DNA of 64,000 bases from DASQEH01 sp038237745 (lineage in GTDB: Bacteria; Actinomycetota; Actinomycetes; Propionibacteriales; Nocardioidaceae), in NCBI GenBank assembly GCA_038237745.1, contig JBBRYJ010000001.1, positions 496,001-560,000 on the forward strand, read 5' to 3'. Every line of letters starts with the position of its first letter. Within the stretch, counting starts at the first letter, position 1. This document shows, piece by piece, positions 1 through 7,870 of this stretch. Under the pieces are notes generated by a model, which was not told where the DNA came from, did no database searches, and worked only from the letters and a program-made list of their open reading frames with translations. The translations under genes were made by a program, and so were the position numbers.

Positions 1-454
1 GCCAGGGGTACATGTTCTCGACCCCGAAGGCGATGCCGGTGTCGGCTTCCAACTGCGCGACTCCTTCGACGAAGCCTGCGGCATAGTCCCGCTGCCAGCG
101 AAACGGCGGATGCACCACGACGGTGTCGGCACCGAGCGCCCGAGCCATCTCGGCACTGCGGTGCAGCTTCGCCCAGGGTTCTGTGCCCCAGACCCGCTGC
201 GTGATCAGCAGGCAAGGAGCGTGCACCGCGCATACCGGCACGCCGTGGTACTCGACCAGATTCTTGATCGTCTCGAGGTTCTGGCTCACCGGGTCGACCC
301 CTACCATCACCTCGACGGCGTCGTAGCCCAGCCGGGAAGCGAGCTCGAATGCCGTCGCGGCCGACTCCGGGTACACAGACGCCGTCGACAGCGCGATGCG
401 CGCCGAGGGCACCCTGACCGGGCTCACCGCCCTCCCCGAGGACTCGTCACTCAC
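1..454 (-). CDS. Sugar phosphate isomerase/epimerase-like TIM-barrel protein, 3' part off window
   Basis: The N-terminal 151 residues are present and the gene runs off the left edge. After a GTG start the protein reads RIALSTASVYPES, then GYDAVEVMV, VCAVHAPCLL, ADTVVVHPPFRW and FGVENMYPW. This alternation of strands with His, Glu and Asn at strand ends is typical of the xylose-isomerase-like/AP-endonuclease-2 TIM-barrel family (COG1082). The substrate cannot be inferred. The first ATG upstream runs into a stop, so GTG at 454 is chosen. It lies 41 nt after the Ppx/GppA-like gene on the same strand and is probably co-transcribed with it. Confidence 0.75.
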   Translation of the reverse strand, partial: MSDESSGRAVSPVRVPSARIALSTASVYPESAATAFELASRLGYDAVEVMVGVDPVSQNLETIKNLVEYHGVPVCAVHAPCLLITQRVWGTEPWAKLHRSAEMARALGADTVVVHPPFRWQRDYAAGFVEGVAQLEADTGIAFGVENMYPW

Positions 455-495
455 GCATCCAAGCCTAGGCCGCGGGGCACGACTTCCGGGGGATG

Positions 496-1419
496 TCACA
501 TGGCGTCCAGCTTCTGCAGGAGTACCCCTTCGCGCAGCGCCCAGGGGCACATCTCCAAGGTGTCGATAGCGAAGAGGTCCATGACGGCTTCCGCCACGAG
601 GCCACCTGCCACGAGCTGGTGGGCCCTAGCTACCGACACCCCCGGCAGGTCCGAGCGTTCCTGGCTGGACATCCTGGCGATCTTCGGGAGCCGCTTCGAG
701 AGCTCTCCTCGCGGCAGTCTCCTGCGGACGAAGTTGCCCTCGTCGGAAGGCGGAGCACCGCAGACCCGGGCCAGCGACCGGAAGGTCTTCGACGTCGCGA
801 CGGTGTGGTCGCCGATGCCTGCGCGCAACAACGACCCCGCCTCGCGAGCTATCTGTGCCCGTACATACTTACGCAACGCCTTGTACTCGTCGTCCGTCGG
901 CACCTCCCCGTCGAACCAGTCCCGGGTGAGCCGCCCCGCACCGAGCTCGAATGAGCGCGCCACATCGGGGCGCTCGTCGCTGCCGGCCGCGATCTCGAGA
1001 GAGCCTCCTCCGATGTCGAAGACCGCCAGCCGTCCCGACGACCACCCGAACCAGCGCCGGACCGCAAGGAACGTCAGGCGGGCCTCGTCCTCGCCGGACA
1101 AGATGTCGAGCTCGACGCCGGTCTGCGTCGCCACGAGCGCGATCACCTCGTCAGCATTGCTCGCCCCACGGATGGCCGACGTGGCGAAGGCCGTCACCGA
1201 CTGGCAGCCTTGGTCCTCCGCCTCCACCAGGGCCGACTTGATGAAAGCCACAAGAGCATCGACGCCCTTCTGCGAGAGTGCGCCCTCGCGAGTCAGATGT
1301 TCGGCGAGCCGAAGCGGCTCCTTCTTGGACGAAGCCGGAAGCGGCGCGGCCCCCCGGTGAGCGTCGACGATCAGCAGGTGACCGGTGTTCGATCCGATGT
1401 CGAGGACGGCTTCTCTCAT
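496..1419 (-). CDS. Ppx/GppA family phosphatase
   Basis: A protein of 307 residues of the exopolyphosphatase/guanosine pentaphosphate phosphohydrolase family (ASKHA fold). The N-terminus carries the phosphate-1 motif, DIGSNTGHLLIVD. SGEDEARLTFLAV and VFDIGGGSLEIAAG follow, the latter being the phosphate-2 motif with the catalytic-type acidic residues. Members degrade inorganic polyphosphate or pppGpp; this is the short actinobacterial form without the C-terminal HD-like domain. The open frame continues far upstream, but the phosphate-1 motif sits at residue 6 from the ATG at 1419. A TAGCCT hexamer seven bases before that ATG supports it as the start of a leaderless transcript. Enzyme function is inferred from family only. 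Confidence 0.88.
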   Translation of the reverse strand: MREAVLDIGSNTGHLLIVDAHRGAAPLPASSKKEPLRLAEHLTREGALSQKGVDALVAFIKSALVEAEDQGCQSVTAFATSAIRGASNADEVIALVATQTGVELDILSGEDEARLTFLAVRRWFGWSSGRLAVFDIGGGSLEIAAGSDERPDVARSFELGAGRLTRDWFDGEVPTDDEYKALRKYVRAQIAREAGSLLRAGIGDHTVATSKTFRSLARVCGAPPSDEGNFVRRRLPRGELSKRLPKIARMSSQERSDLPGVSVARAHQLVAGGLVAEAVMDLFAIDTLEMCPWALREGVLLQKLDAM

Positions 1420-1426
1420 AGGCAGC

Positions 1427-1432
1427 AGGCTA
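1427..1432 (-). promoter_or_regulatory. -10 element of leaderless Ppx/GppA gene
   Basis: TAGCCT on the minus strand, seven bases before the ATG at 1419. It has the TANNNT form and the geometry repeated at many genes of this window. Confidence 0.55.
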
Positions 1433-1551
1433 TCTGCGTCAGGCAACCCCACCCTGGTGCAGGAGCCGATGCCCGCCGCACCCGTAGCGACCGTCCTCAC
1501 CCTGGCCTGCAAGACGTCGGCACTGGCAGGGTCGACGCGGACAGGTACGCC

Positions 1552-1557
1552 TACGCT
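1552..1557 (+). promoter_or_regulatory. -10 element of leaderless Cys-rich protein gene
   Basis: TACGCT, six bases before the GTG at 1564. No ribosome binding site is visible. The hexamer therefore decides the start codon of the downstream gene. Confidence 0.55.
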
Positions 1558-1563
1558 GTCGAC

Positions 1564-2325
1564 GTGCCCGAGGTGATGCTGGACTTCGCGAGATCCTGGG
1601 TGGAGTTCGACGACCCAGGTGACCAGGCGCAGAGGTACCGGTGCGATCTCACCTGGCTCGCCTCGCGGTGGGCGTGCATCTTCGGCGCCGGATGCAAGGG
1701 TGTCTACTCCGACCGTCCTGACGACGGCTGCTGCACGCTCGGAGCTCACTTCTCCGACAAGGCCGACGAGAAGCGGGTTCGTACCTTCGTGAAGCTTCTG
1801 GGACCGGAGGACTGGCAGTTCCACGACGTCGGCAACCGCACCGGCGCCTGGGTCGGGACCGACGGCGACGGGGAGCGCAAGACTGCGGTGCGCGAGGGCG
1901 GATGCATCTTCTTGAACCGTCCGGACTTCGCTGCGGGTGGCGGATGCGCCCTGCACGCCTGGGCCGTTCGCAACGACCGCCACCCGATGGAGTCCAAACC
2001 CGACGTCTGCTGGCAGCTCCCGGTCCGGCGGACGTATCGACAGGTCGAGCGTTCCGACCTCACGACGTACACCGAGGTCACCATCACCGAGTACGACCGC
2101 CGCCAATGGGGCGCTGGGGGCCACGACCTCGACTGGTACTGCTCGGGAAACACCGAGGCGCACATCGCGTCTGAGCCGGTGTACGTCTCCTACCGTCGAG
2201 AGCTCGTCGAGATGATGGGACCGGAGGCGTATGACGTCCTGGCTGCCCACTGTGCCGAGTTCAGTCGCCACGGGTCACTCCAGACCCGCCATCCCGCAGA
2301 CCCGCGGACCCACCGACGCCAGTAG
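1564..2325 (+). CDS. Conserved Cys-rich hypothetical protein
   Basis: A protein of 253 residues, widespread in actinobacteria to my knowledge but without known function. It is unusually rich in cysteine: C27, C38, C44 and the pair C56-C57 near the N-terminus, then further Cys in GGGCALHAW, KPDVCWQLP and LDWYCSGN. The pattern suggests a metal or iron-sulfur site, which is inference. No signal peptide or membrane segment is seen. The frame is open upstream to 1210, but that part overlaps the divergent Ppx/GppA gene. GTG at 1564 is preceded by a leaderless-type -10, and GTG 1573 or ATG 1576 are alternatives. The gene is divergent from the Ppx/GppA gene, with about 145 bp between starts. Confidence 0.75.
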   Translation: MPEVMLDFARSWVEFDDPGDQAQRYRCDLTWLASRWACIFGAGCKGVYSDRPDDGCCTLGAHFSDKADEKRVRTFVKLLGPEDWQFHDVGNRTGAWVGTDGDGERKTAVREGGCIFLNRPDFAAGGGCALHAWAVRNDRHPMESKPDVCWQLPVRRTYRQVERSDLTTYTEVTITEYDRRQWGAGGHDLDWYCSGNTEAHIASEPVYVSYRRELVEMMGPEAYDVLAAHCAEFSRHGSLQTRHPADPRTHRRQ

Positions 2326-2369
2326 ATCGGAAACTCTGCGCAACGCACCCGCCGACAGCACGCTGGCCC

Positions 2370-3032
2370 ATGCCGACCAGAATGACTCACATGCACCTCG
2401 ACCATGTCTCCTTTGCCGCCGGTCCGGCCGGCCTCGACGAGACCGCTGAGCGACTGTCCGGGCTGCTCGGCGAGGAGTTCGTGGACGGAGGGGTCCACCC
2501 CCGCTTCGGGACGCGCAACAGAGTGCTGCCACTGGTCGGCGGACAGTACCTCGAGGTCGTCGAGGTTCTCGACCACCCCGCCTCCGACAAGGCTCCTTAC
2601 GGGCAGGCCGTGCGGTCGAGGTCGGAGGCCGGCGGCGGTTGGCTCGGCTGGGTGATCGCGGTCGACGACATGGCGCCGGTGGCGTCGAGGCTGCACCAAA
2701 ACTCGGAACCCGGAAACCGGCACCGGCCCGACGGGGTGGAGCTGCTGTGGCGTCAGATCGGCGTCAACCAGCTCGTGTCGAACCCGCAGCTTCCCTTCTT
2801 CATCCACTGGGAGTCCAGCCCCGACCACCATCCCTCGAAGGCAGCGACGGGACGTGTCTCACTGGAGACCCTCGAGATCGCAGGAGACCCAAAGAGTGCG
2901 GCCGAGTGGCTCGGGGTGCCCTCCGCCGATCCCATCGGGGGCGTGGACGTCGAGTGGGTGGGCTCCAAGGACGTTAGGCCAGGGATCATCGCCGCGAGCT
3001 TCGCCACCGCCGACGGTGTCGTGCGGATCTGA
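2370..3032 (+). CDS. Glyoxalase-like domain (VOC) protein
   Basis: A 220-residue soluble protein. It opens with HLDHVSFAAG, then has FGTRNRVLPL and GGQYLEVVEVLDHP, the beta-strand order and His/Glu pattern of the Glyoxalase_3/VOC family. Such proteins are divalent-metal dioxygenases, isomerases or lyases, and some are binding proteins; the substrate is unknown. ATG codons at 2370, 2382 and 2391 are all possible starts and none has a good ribosome binding site. It follows the Cys-rich gene by 44 nt and may be co-transcribed. Confidence 0.75.
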   Translation: MPTRMTHMHLDHVSFAAGPAGLDETAERLSGLLGEEFVDGGVHPRFGTRNRVLPLVGGQYLEVVEVLDHPASDKAPYGQAVRSRSEAGGGWLGWVIAVDDMAPVASRLHQNSEPGNRHRPDGVELLWRQIGVNQLVSNPQLPFFIHWESSPDHHPSKAATGRVSLETLEIAGDPKSAAEWLGVPSADPIGGVDVEWVGSKDVRPGIIAASFATADGVVRI

Positions 3033-3371
3033 CGCAAGGGGCAGGAAGCCGCGCGAGCTCGACCGGGTCGACAGACGAGAGGCCTCGCATTCGCCGTCGA
3101 CAACGACATCACCCGAAGCACCTTCGGCGGCTGTTCCTCTCGCCTTCCCGGCCTACGACGCCGCAGAGCTCCAAGGCCGCTTCTCCCGGCCCGGCTGGTC
3201 CTCCGTACGGCGCAGCGCCGTCACGATACAGGTACGCCACCTCTGACCACCGGCGATGCGGACCAGCGGTACCGACACGCGCGGACGGCGCGGTCCTCCG
3301 CGGCGCCGCGAGGCTGTGGACGATTCGCGTGGGAGCCGGCCGATGTCGGCACAGCGCCCTAACGTGCAGTC
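3033..3371 (+). other. Intergenic region before radA
   Basis: About 340 bases without a convincing gene on either strand. Frames that cross it are extensions of shadows of radA and of the glyoxalase-like gene. The only signal I see is the radA -10 element at its right end. Confidence 0.5.
3360..3365 (+). promoter_or_regulatory. -10 element of leaderless radA
   Basis: TAACGT, six bases before the radA ATG, with no ribosome binding site. It fits leaderless transcription starting at the A of the ATG. Confidence 0.55.
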
Positions 3372-4802
3372 ATGAGCAAGAGCACAGGTATCCGAATCTC
3401 GACGTACCGCTGCGACGATTGTGGCTGGACCAGCATGCAGTGGGTGGGTCGGTGCGGTGAGTGCCTGGCGTGGGGGACGGTCGACCAGGCCCTCGGGCCG
3501 ATGAAGGCACCGCTGGCCCCCGGCCCCGTGACGCGCGCAGCCCTCTCCATCTGCGACGTGGGAGCCGAGGCGACCGTGTCCCGGTCGAGCGGGGTCGCCG
3601 AGCTCGACCGGGTCCTGGGGGGTGGCATCGTCCCCGGCGCTGTGCTGCTGCTTGCCGGCGAGCCAGGGGTCGGCAAGTCGACGTTGTTGCTCGAGGTGGC
3701 AGCGCAGGCGGGGCGGCGAGGCACCCGGACTCTCTACGTCTCCGGTGAGGAGTCGGCGTCGCAGGTACGCCTTCGAGCCGAGCGGACGGGTGGCCTCGAA
3801 CCGCAGCTCTACCTGGCCGCCGAGACCGATCTCGGCGCGGTGCTCGGCCACATCGAGGCGGTTGGCCCTGACCTGCTGGTGATCGACTCGATCCAGACGA
3901 TCGCGAGCAGCGACGTGGCCGGTATCGCCGGAGGTGTCACCCAGGTCCGCGCGGTCACCGCTGCGCTCGTGGCGGTCGCCAAGGCGCGCCACCTACCGAC
4001 GTTGCTGGTGGGCCATGTGACGAAGGACGGCTCGATCGCCGGACCCCGGGCCCTCGAGCACATCGTCGACGTCGTCCTGCAGTTCGAGGGCGAGCGCAGC
4101 TCGAGACTCCGGGTGCTGCGGGCAGTGAAGAACCGCTTCGGGCCGGTCGACGAGATCGGGTGCTTCGACCTTTGCGACGACGGCATCGTCGAGGTAGCCG
4201 ACGCGAGCGGGCTGTTCATCTCCCGGCATCCGGTGCCCATGTCCGGCACCTGCGTGACCGTGACCCTCGAGGGCCGGCGCCCCTTGATCGCCGAGGTGCA
4301 GTCGCTGGTAACCGCGAGGGAGGCCTCGCATCCCCGCCGGGCCGTGAGCGGGCTCGACTCCTCACGCCTCGCGATGCTGATCGCGGTTCTCCACCGCAGG
4401 GTGGGGCTCGACCTCCTGGACCGCGACGTCTATGCCGCGACAGTCGGCGGAGCGCTGCTGCGGGCCCCAGCAGCCGATCTTGCCGTCTCGGTTTCGATGG
4501 CCAGTGCCGCCCTCGATGTCGTCGTACCTGCCGGCACCGTCACGATCGGCGAGGTCGGACTCGCCGGTGAGCTTCGCCGCGTCCCCAGCATCGCGCAGCG
4601 CTTGTCGGAGGCTTCCCGGCTCGGCTTCACCACTGCGGTGGTGCCGTCAGACCCTGGACCGGCTCCCAGCAAGACCCGGTCGGCCGCCGAGAGCGGGCTC
4701 GAGGTCGTCCAGTGCGACGACCTCCGATCGGCACTGGTCGCCCTCCAGCTGATGCCGGCCGCTGCTCACCGCCCGCGGTCCGACCTTCAGGTGGTCGGGT
4801 GA
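3372..4802 (+). CDS. radA: DNA repair protein RadA
   Basis: A 476-residue RecA-like branch-migration ATPase that processes recombination intermediates. The N-terminal zinc finger is complete (C14-x2-C17, C28-x2-C31). The Walker A motif GEPGVGKST is near residue 96, and the RadA-specific KNRFG motif is at 253-257. The C-terminal third is the Lon-protease-like domain (VYAATVGGALLRAPAADLAV), which in this family is not proteolytic. Length is normal for the family. It is followed 139 nt later by disA. The RadA-DisA pairing is conserved in bacteria; RadA is reported to bind DisA and limit c-di-AMP synthesis. Confidence 0.97.
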   Translation: MSKSTGIRISTYRCDDCGWTSMQWVGRCGECLAWGTVDQALGPMKAPLAPGPVTRAALSICDVGAEATVSRSSGVAELDRVLGGGIVPGAVLLLAGEPGVGKSTLLLEVAAQAGRRGTRTLYVSGEESASQVRLRAERTGGLEPQLYLAAETDLGAVLGHIEAVGPDLLVIDSIQTIASSDVAGIAGGVTQVRAVTAALVAVAKARHLPTLLVGHVTKDGSIAGPRALEHIVDVVLQFEGERSSRLRVLRAVKNRFGPVDEIGCFDLCDDGIVEVADASGLFISRHPVPMSGTCVTVTLEGRRPLIAEVQSLVTAREASHPRRAVSGLDSSRLAMLIAVLHRRVGLDLLDRDVYAATVGGALLRAPAADLAVSVSMASAALDVVVPAGTVTIGEVGLAGELRRVPSIAQRLSEASRLGFTTAVVPSDPGPAPSKTRSAAESGLEVVQCDDLRSALVALQLMPAAAHRPRSDLQVVG

Positions 4803-4900
4803 CGGTCACAGGTCCAAGCACCCGGCGCCGCCCGGCCTCACAGAGGCGTGGGACCTGATAGCGCAGAAGCGCCGCGACGGCGACTGAGCGTCCCAGCCCT

Positions 4901-4906
4901 TACACT
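4901..4906 (+). promoter_or_regulatory. Probable disA -10 element
   Basis: TACACT lies 35 nt before the disA GTG. A ribosome binding site GAGGGG at 4931-4936 sits between them, so disA would have a short leader of about 30 nt. No clear -35 is seen. Confidence 0.4.
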
Positions 4907-4941
4907 GAACGCGCACATCCGGAGTTCAACGAGGGGCACGA

Positions 4942-6027
4942 GTGGCGACCGGCGATCGACAGGCGGCAGATCCTGGGCTGCGCGCCACCTTGGCGGCGGT
5001 CGCACCGGGCACCGATCTGCGCGAAGGACTCGAGCGCATCCTGTCCGGGCGCACCGGTGCCTTGATCGTCCTCGGGTACGACAAAACGGTCGAGTCCATC
5101 TGTACTGGAGGCTTCGCGCTCGACATCGAGTTCAGCGCGACCGGTCTTCGCGAGCTCGCGAAGATGGACGGGGCCATCGTCTGTGACCGTGAAGCGCACC
5201 GGATCCTTCGTGCGGGCGTACACCTGATGCCCGACTCGACGGTCGTTACCGCGGAGACAGGCACCCGACACCGCACCGCCGACCGGGTTGCGCGTCAGAC
5301 GGGTCTGCCAGTCATCTCGGTCTCGCAGTCGATGAACATCATCGCCCTGTACGTGAGCGACACGAGATACGTCCTCGAGAACACCGGCGCCATCCTGTCG
5401 CACGCCAACCAGGCACTCGCGACCCTGGAGCGGTACAAGATGCGTCTGGACGAGGTATCCGGCACCTTGTCGGCGCTCGAGATCGAGGACCTCGTCACGG
5501 TCCGGGACGTCGCGTCCGTGATGCAGCGGCTCGAGATGGTGCTGCGGATCGCCAACGAGATCAAGGACTACGTGCTCGAGCTCGGCACCGACGGACGACT
5601 GCTCTCCCTCCAGCTCGACGAGCTCGTCGCCGGGGTCGACGCAGAGCGCGAGCTCGTGATCCGTGACTACGTCCCCAATGGGCGGCGCGGCAAGGACGCA
5701 CCGGTGGTCCTCGCCGAGGTTGACGCGTTGTCGGCCACCGATCTTCTGGACATCGCCGTCGTGGCCGAGCCTCTCGGGCTCGGCGGTCCGGAGAACCTCG
5801 ACTCAGCCGTGAGCCCGCGTGGGTACCGGTTGATGGCGAAGGTACCGCGCCTTCCTGGCGCGGTGGTCGAGCGGCTCGTCGACCACTTCGGCAGCCTGCA
5901 GAAGCTGCTCGCCGCGAGCATCGACAACCTGCAGACGGTCGACGGGGTCGGCGACACTCGGGCCCGCTCGGTGCGGGAGGGCCTGTCCAGGCTGGCCGAG
6001 TCGAGCATCCTCGAACGCTACGTCTGA
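4942..6027 (+). CDS. disA: DNA integrity scanning diadenylate cyclase DisA
   Basis: A 361-residue protein that makes cyclic di-AMP from two ATP and scans DNA for branched structures. The DAC domain fills the N-terminal third, with the catalytic DGA at residues 76-78 and the RHR motif at 109-111 (GTGTRHRTADR region). A helical linker follows. The C-terminus has helix-hairpin-helix elements (VDHFGSLQKLLAAS, TVDGVGDTRARSVREG) that bind DNA. The GTG start at 4942 is set by GAGGGG six bases upstream. Both catalytic motifs are intact, so activity is expected. It is the probable c-di-AMP source for this cell. Confidence 0.97.
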   Translation: MATGDRQAADPGLRATLAAVAPGTDLREGLERILSGRTGALIVLGYDKTVESICTGGFALDIEFSATGLRELAKMDGAIVCDREAHRILRAGVHLMPDSTVVTAETGTRHRTADRVARQTGLPVISVSQSMNIIALYVSDTRYVLENTGAILSHANQALATLERYKMRLDEVSGTLSALEIEDLVTVRDVASVMQRLEMVLRIANEIKDYVLELGTDGRLLSLQLDELVAGVDAERELVIRDYVPNGRRGKDAPVVLAEVDALSATDLLDIAVVAEPLGLGGPENLDSAVSPRGYRLMAKVPRLPGAVVERLVDHFGSLQKLLAASIDNLQTVDGVGDTRARSVREGLSRLAESSILERYV

Positions 6028-6089
6028 TCTGCCCACCGACCCTTTGTTGACAGGGCCCGGCATGCAGCTCACCGACCCTCGCGATGCGC

Positions 6090-6818
6090 CTAGGCGGTCA
6101 CGTCGAAGTAGGCCTTGTGGATGTCGGCGCCGACCAGGGCAGCCTCGACCCAGTACCCGCCCGGAGTCGCCATCGCGCCCGGGGACAGGCACCCCTGCAC
6201 CGACCGTCTGCCGTTCCAGGTGAAGCCGTAGGTCGTCGCCGGGTCGGCCCTGACTACCAGCTGCCGAGCAGGCACCGAGTCAGGGCAGTCGTCGCTGCTC
6301 CACACCACGTCAGATCCGGAGGTGATTCGTAGCACGAGTGAGTCCGGCGTGATCTGAAGCGTGCAGGCGACCGTCGCGAGACTGGTCAGCGACAAGGTGG
6401 CCTCTACGGGCTGCCCGGCTGTGGCGTCCGCAACGTTTATCTCGATACCGACGTCGGCAGGTTGGCAATCGCCCGTCGGCTGCGCGAGAGCCGGAACTTG
6501 TCGGTGCCCGGGTCGACCCTGGCGATGCAACGGCCGACCGGAACCGGTCGTACCCGCCCGCTGGGCCTTGGGGTGGTGGGAGGACCGGCTGCCGGGGGCC
6601 GAAGCCGGTGTCGGCGTGGTGGCGGCGGCGGATGAGGTGGTGGAAGCCGACGTGGAGCCGCTCGGAGGTCCGGAGCTCGGCTGCTGCGAGCCTCCGAGCC
6701 CGCTGAGCACCCACCACAACGCAGCGGCGACCAGCACCACGGCGACCAGGAGCGCCATCCGACGCACCCAGTAGACCCGAGGTGGCAACGGCCCCGACGG
6801 CCGGATGACGCTGCTCAT
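6090..6818 (-). CDS. Membrane-anchored exported protein of unknown function
   Basis: A 242-residue protein with a short basic N-terminus and one membrane segment at about residues 20-38 (RMALLVAVVLVAAALWW). A low-complexity Ser/Thr/Pro linker (about 45-80) leads to a C-terminal extracytoplasmic domain with four Cys: GDCQPADV, VACTLQI, DDCPDS and VQGCLSPG. They may form two disulfides. The domain has a beta-sandwich look with alternating hydrophobic strands. It lies between disA and mutY, a position where actinobacteria often carry a similar gene, as far as I know. Function is unknown. A leaderless-type -10 supports the ATG at 6818. Confidence 0.75.
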   Translation of the reverse strand: MSSVIRPSGPLPPRVYWVRRMALLVAVVLVAAALWWVLSGLGGSQQPSSGPPSGSTSASTTSSAAATTPTPASAPGSRSSHHPKAQRAGTTGSGRPLHRQGRPGHRQVPALAQPTGDCQPADVGIEINVADATAGQPVEATLSLTSLATVACTLQITPDSLVLRITSGSDVVWSSDDCPDSVPARQLVVRADPATTYGFTWNGRRSVQGCLSPGAMATPGGYWVEAALVGADIHKAYFDVTA

Positions 6819-6824
6819 GAGCCC

Positions 6825-6830
6825 ACGCTA
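6825..6830 (-). promoter_or_regulatory. -10 element of the disA-mutY interval membrane protein gene
   Basis: TAGCGT on the minus strand, six bases before the ATG at 6818. It is a leaderless-type promoter divergent from mutY. Confidence 0.55.
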
Positions 6831-6869
6831 ACGGCCGCCTGGACTGATCCATGGCATCATCGCCACGAC

Positions 6870-7742
6870 ATGCCTAGCTCTCCCGCCGAGTCTTTGCTGG
6901 GCGAGTGGTACGAGCGCTCCGCACGCGATCTCCCCTGGCGCCGACCAGATGCGGGCGCATGGGCAATCCTGGTCAGCGAGGTGATGCTCCAGCAGACCCC
7001 TGTCGCGCGGGTTCTGCCGGTCTACCAGACGTGGCTACGTCGGTGGCCCACCCCGTCGGCCCTCGCCCGAGAGCAGGTCGGGGAGGCGGTACGGCTGTGG
7101 GGACGGCTGGGCTACCCGCGTCGCGCGCGCCGGCTGTGGCTTGCGGCCTCCGCCATCGACGCGGAGTTCGACGGCTCGGTCCCGTCGACGTACGAGGCGC
7201 TTCGCTCTCTTCCGGGCGTCGGCGACTACACCGCCGCGGCTGTGGCGGCCTTCGCCCACCGCAGGCGAACCGTGATCCTCGACACCAACGTCAGACGGGT
7301 GCTCACCCGGCTCTTCGGTGGTGCCGAGTATCCCCCGCCTGGTCTGTCAGCCGCGGAGCGGCGGGTGGCGGACCATCACATCCCCGACGACGGCGCGGAG
7401 GCTGCCCGCTGGAGCATCGCGCTGATGGAGCTGGGGGCACTGGTCTGCACTGCCCGCCGACCGAGGTGCGGCGAGTGCCCGGTGCGAGACCTGTGCACAT
7501 GGAGGTCCAGGGGTTACCCGGCCTACGACGGACCACCCCGCCGTAGCCAGTCCTACGCCGGCACCGACCGTCAGTGCCGCGGACGCATCCTGTCGCTTCT
7601 CAGGGACCGGGAGGGGCCAGTCTCGCAAGAGGAGGTCAACATGGTGTGGAAGGAGACGGCGCAGCTCGAACGTGCCCTGGCGTCCCTGATCTGCGACGGT
7701 CTCGTCGTCGACTCGGGCGGCGGGGCGGTCGCCCTGCCATGA
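6870..7742 (+). CDS. mutY: A/G-specific adenine glycosylase MutY
   Basis: A 290-residue base-excision repair enzyme that removes adenine mispaired with 8-oxoguanine. The catalytic Glu37 (SEVMLQQT), the helix-hairpin-helix LPGVGDYTAAAV near residue 115 and the catalytic Asp138 (ILDTNVRRVL) are present. The [4Fe-4S] cluster ligands are intact: C193-x6-C200-x2-C203-x5-C209. The C-terminal NUDIX-like domain of longer homologues is reduced, as is common in actinobacteria. The gene is divergent from the membrane protein gene and convergent with clpC. Confidence 0.96.
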   Translation: MPSSPAESLLGEWYERSARDLPWRRPDAGAWAILVSEVMLQQTPVARVLPVYQTWLRRWPTPSALAREQVGEAVRLWGRLGYPRRARRLWLAASAIDAEFDGSVPSTYEALRSLPGVGDYTAAAVAAFAHRRRTVILDTNVRRVLTRLFGGAEYPPPGLSAAERRVADHHIPDDGAEAARWSIALMELGALVCTARRPRCGECPVRDLCTWRSRGYPAYDGPPRRSQSYAGTDRQCRGRILSLLRDREGPVSQEEVNMVWKETAQLERALASLICDGLVVDSGGGAVALP

Positions 7743-7792
7743 CCTCGTTGAAGGGGGGCAAGTCTGTGGCGACGGGCTGACAAGGGACCGAC

Positions 7793-7827
7793 GACGGTCT
7801 GTTCCCCTCGGGGAGCAGACCGCCGTC
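7793..7827. terminator. Bidirectional hairpin between mutY and clpC
   Basis: TCTGTTCCCC at 7798-7807 pairs with GGGGAGCAGA at 7810-7819 (one G-T wobble; the apex opens to a small loop). Further G-C pairs extend the base. It sits between two convergent genes. There is no long T run, as is usual at high GC. Confidence 0.6.
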
Positions 7828-7870
7828 ACGAGTCCGGCCGGGTCGCCTCGGCGGTGGAGGCCGGTGTCGG

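Noticed and set aside
3153..3992. Minus-strand frame reaching from radA into the upstream gap
   Set aside because: Mostly antisense to radA; the part in the gap has no recognisable motif or start signal.
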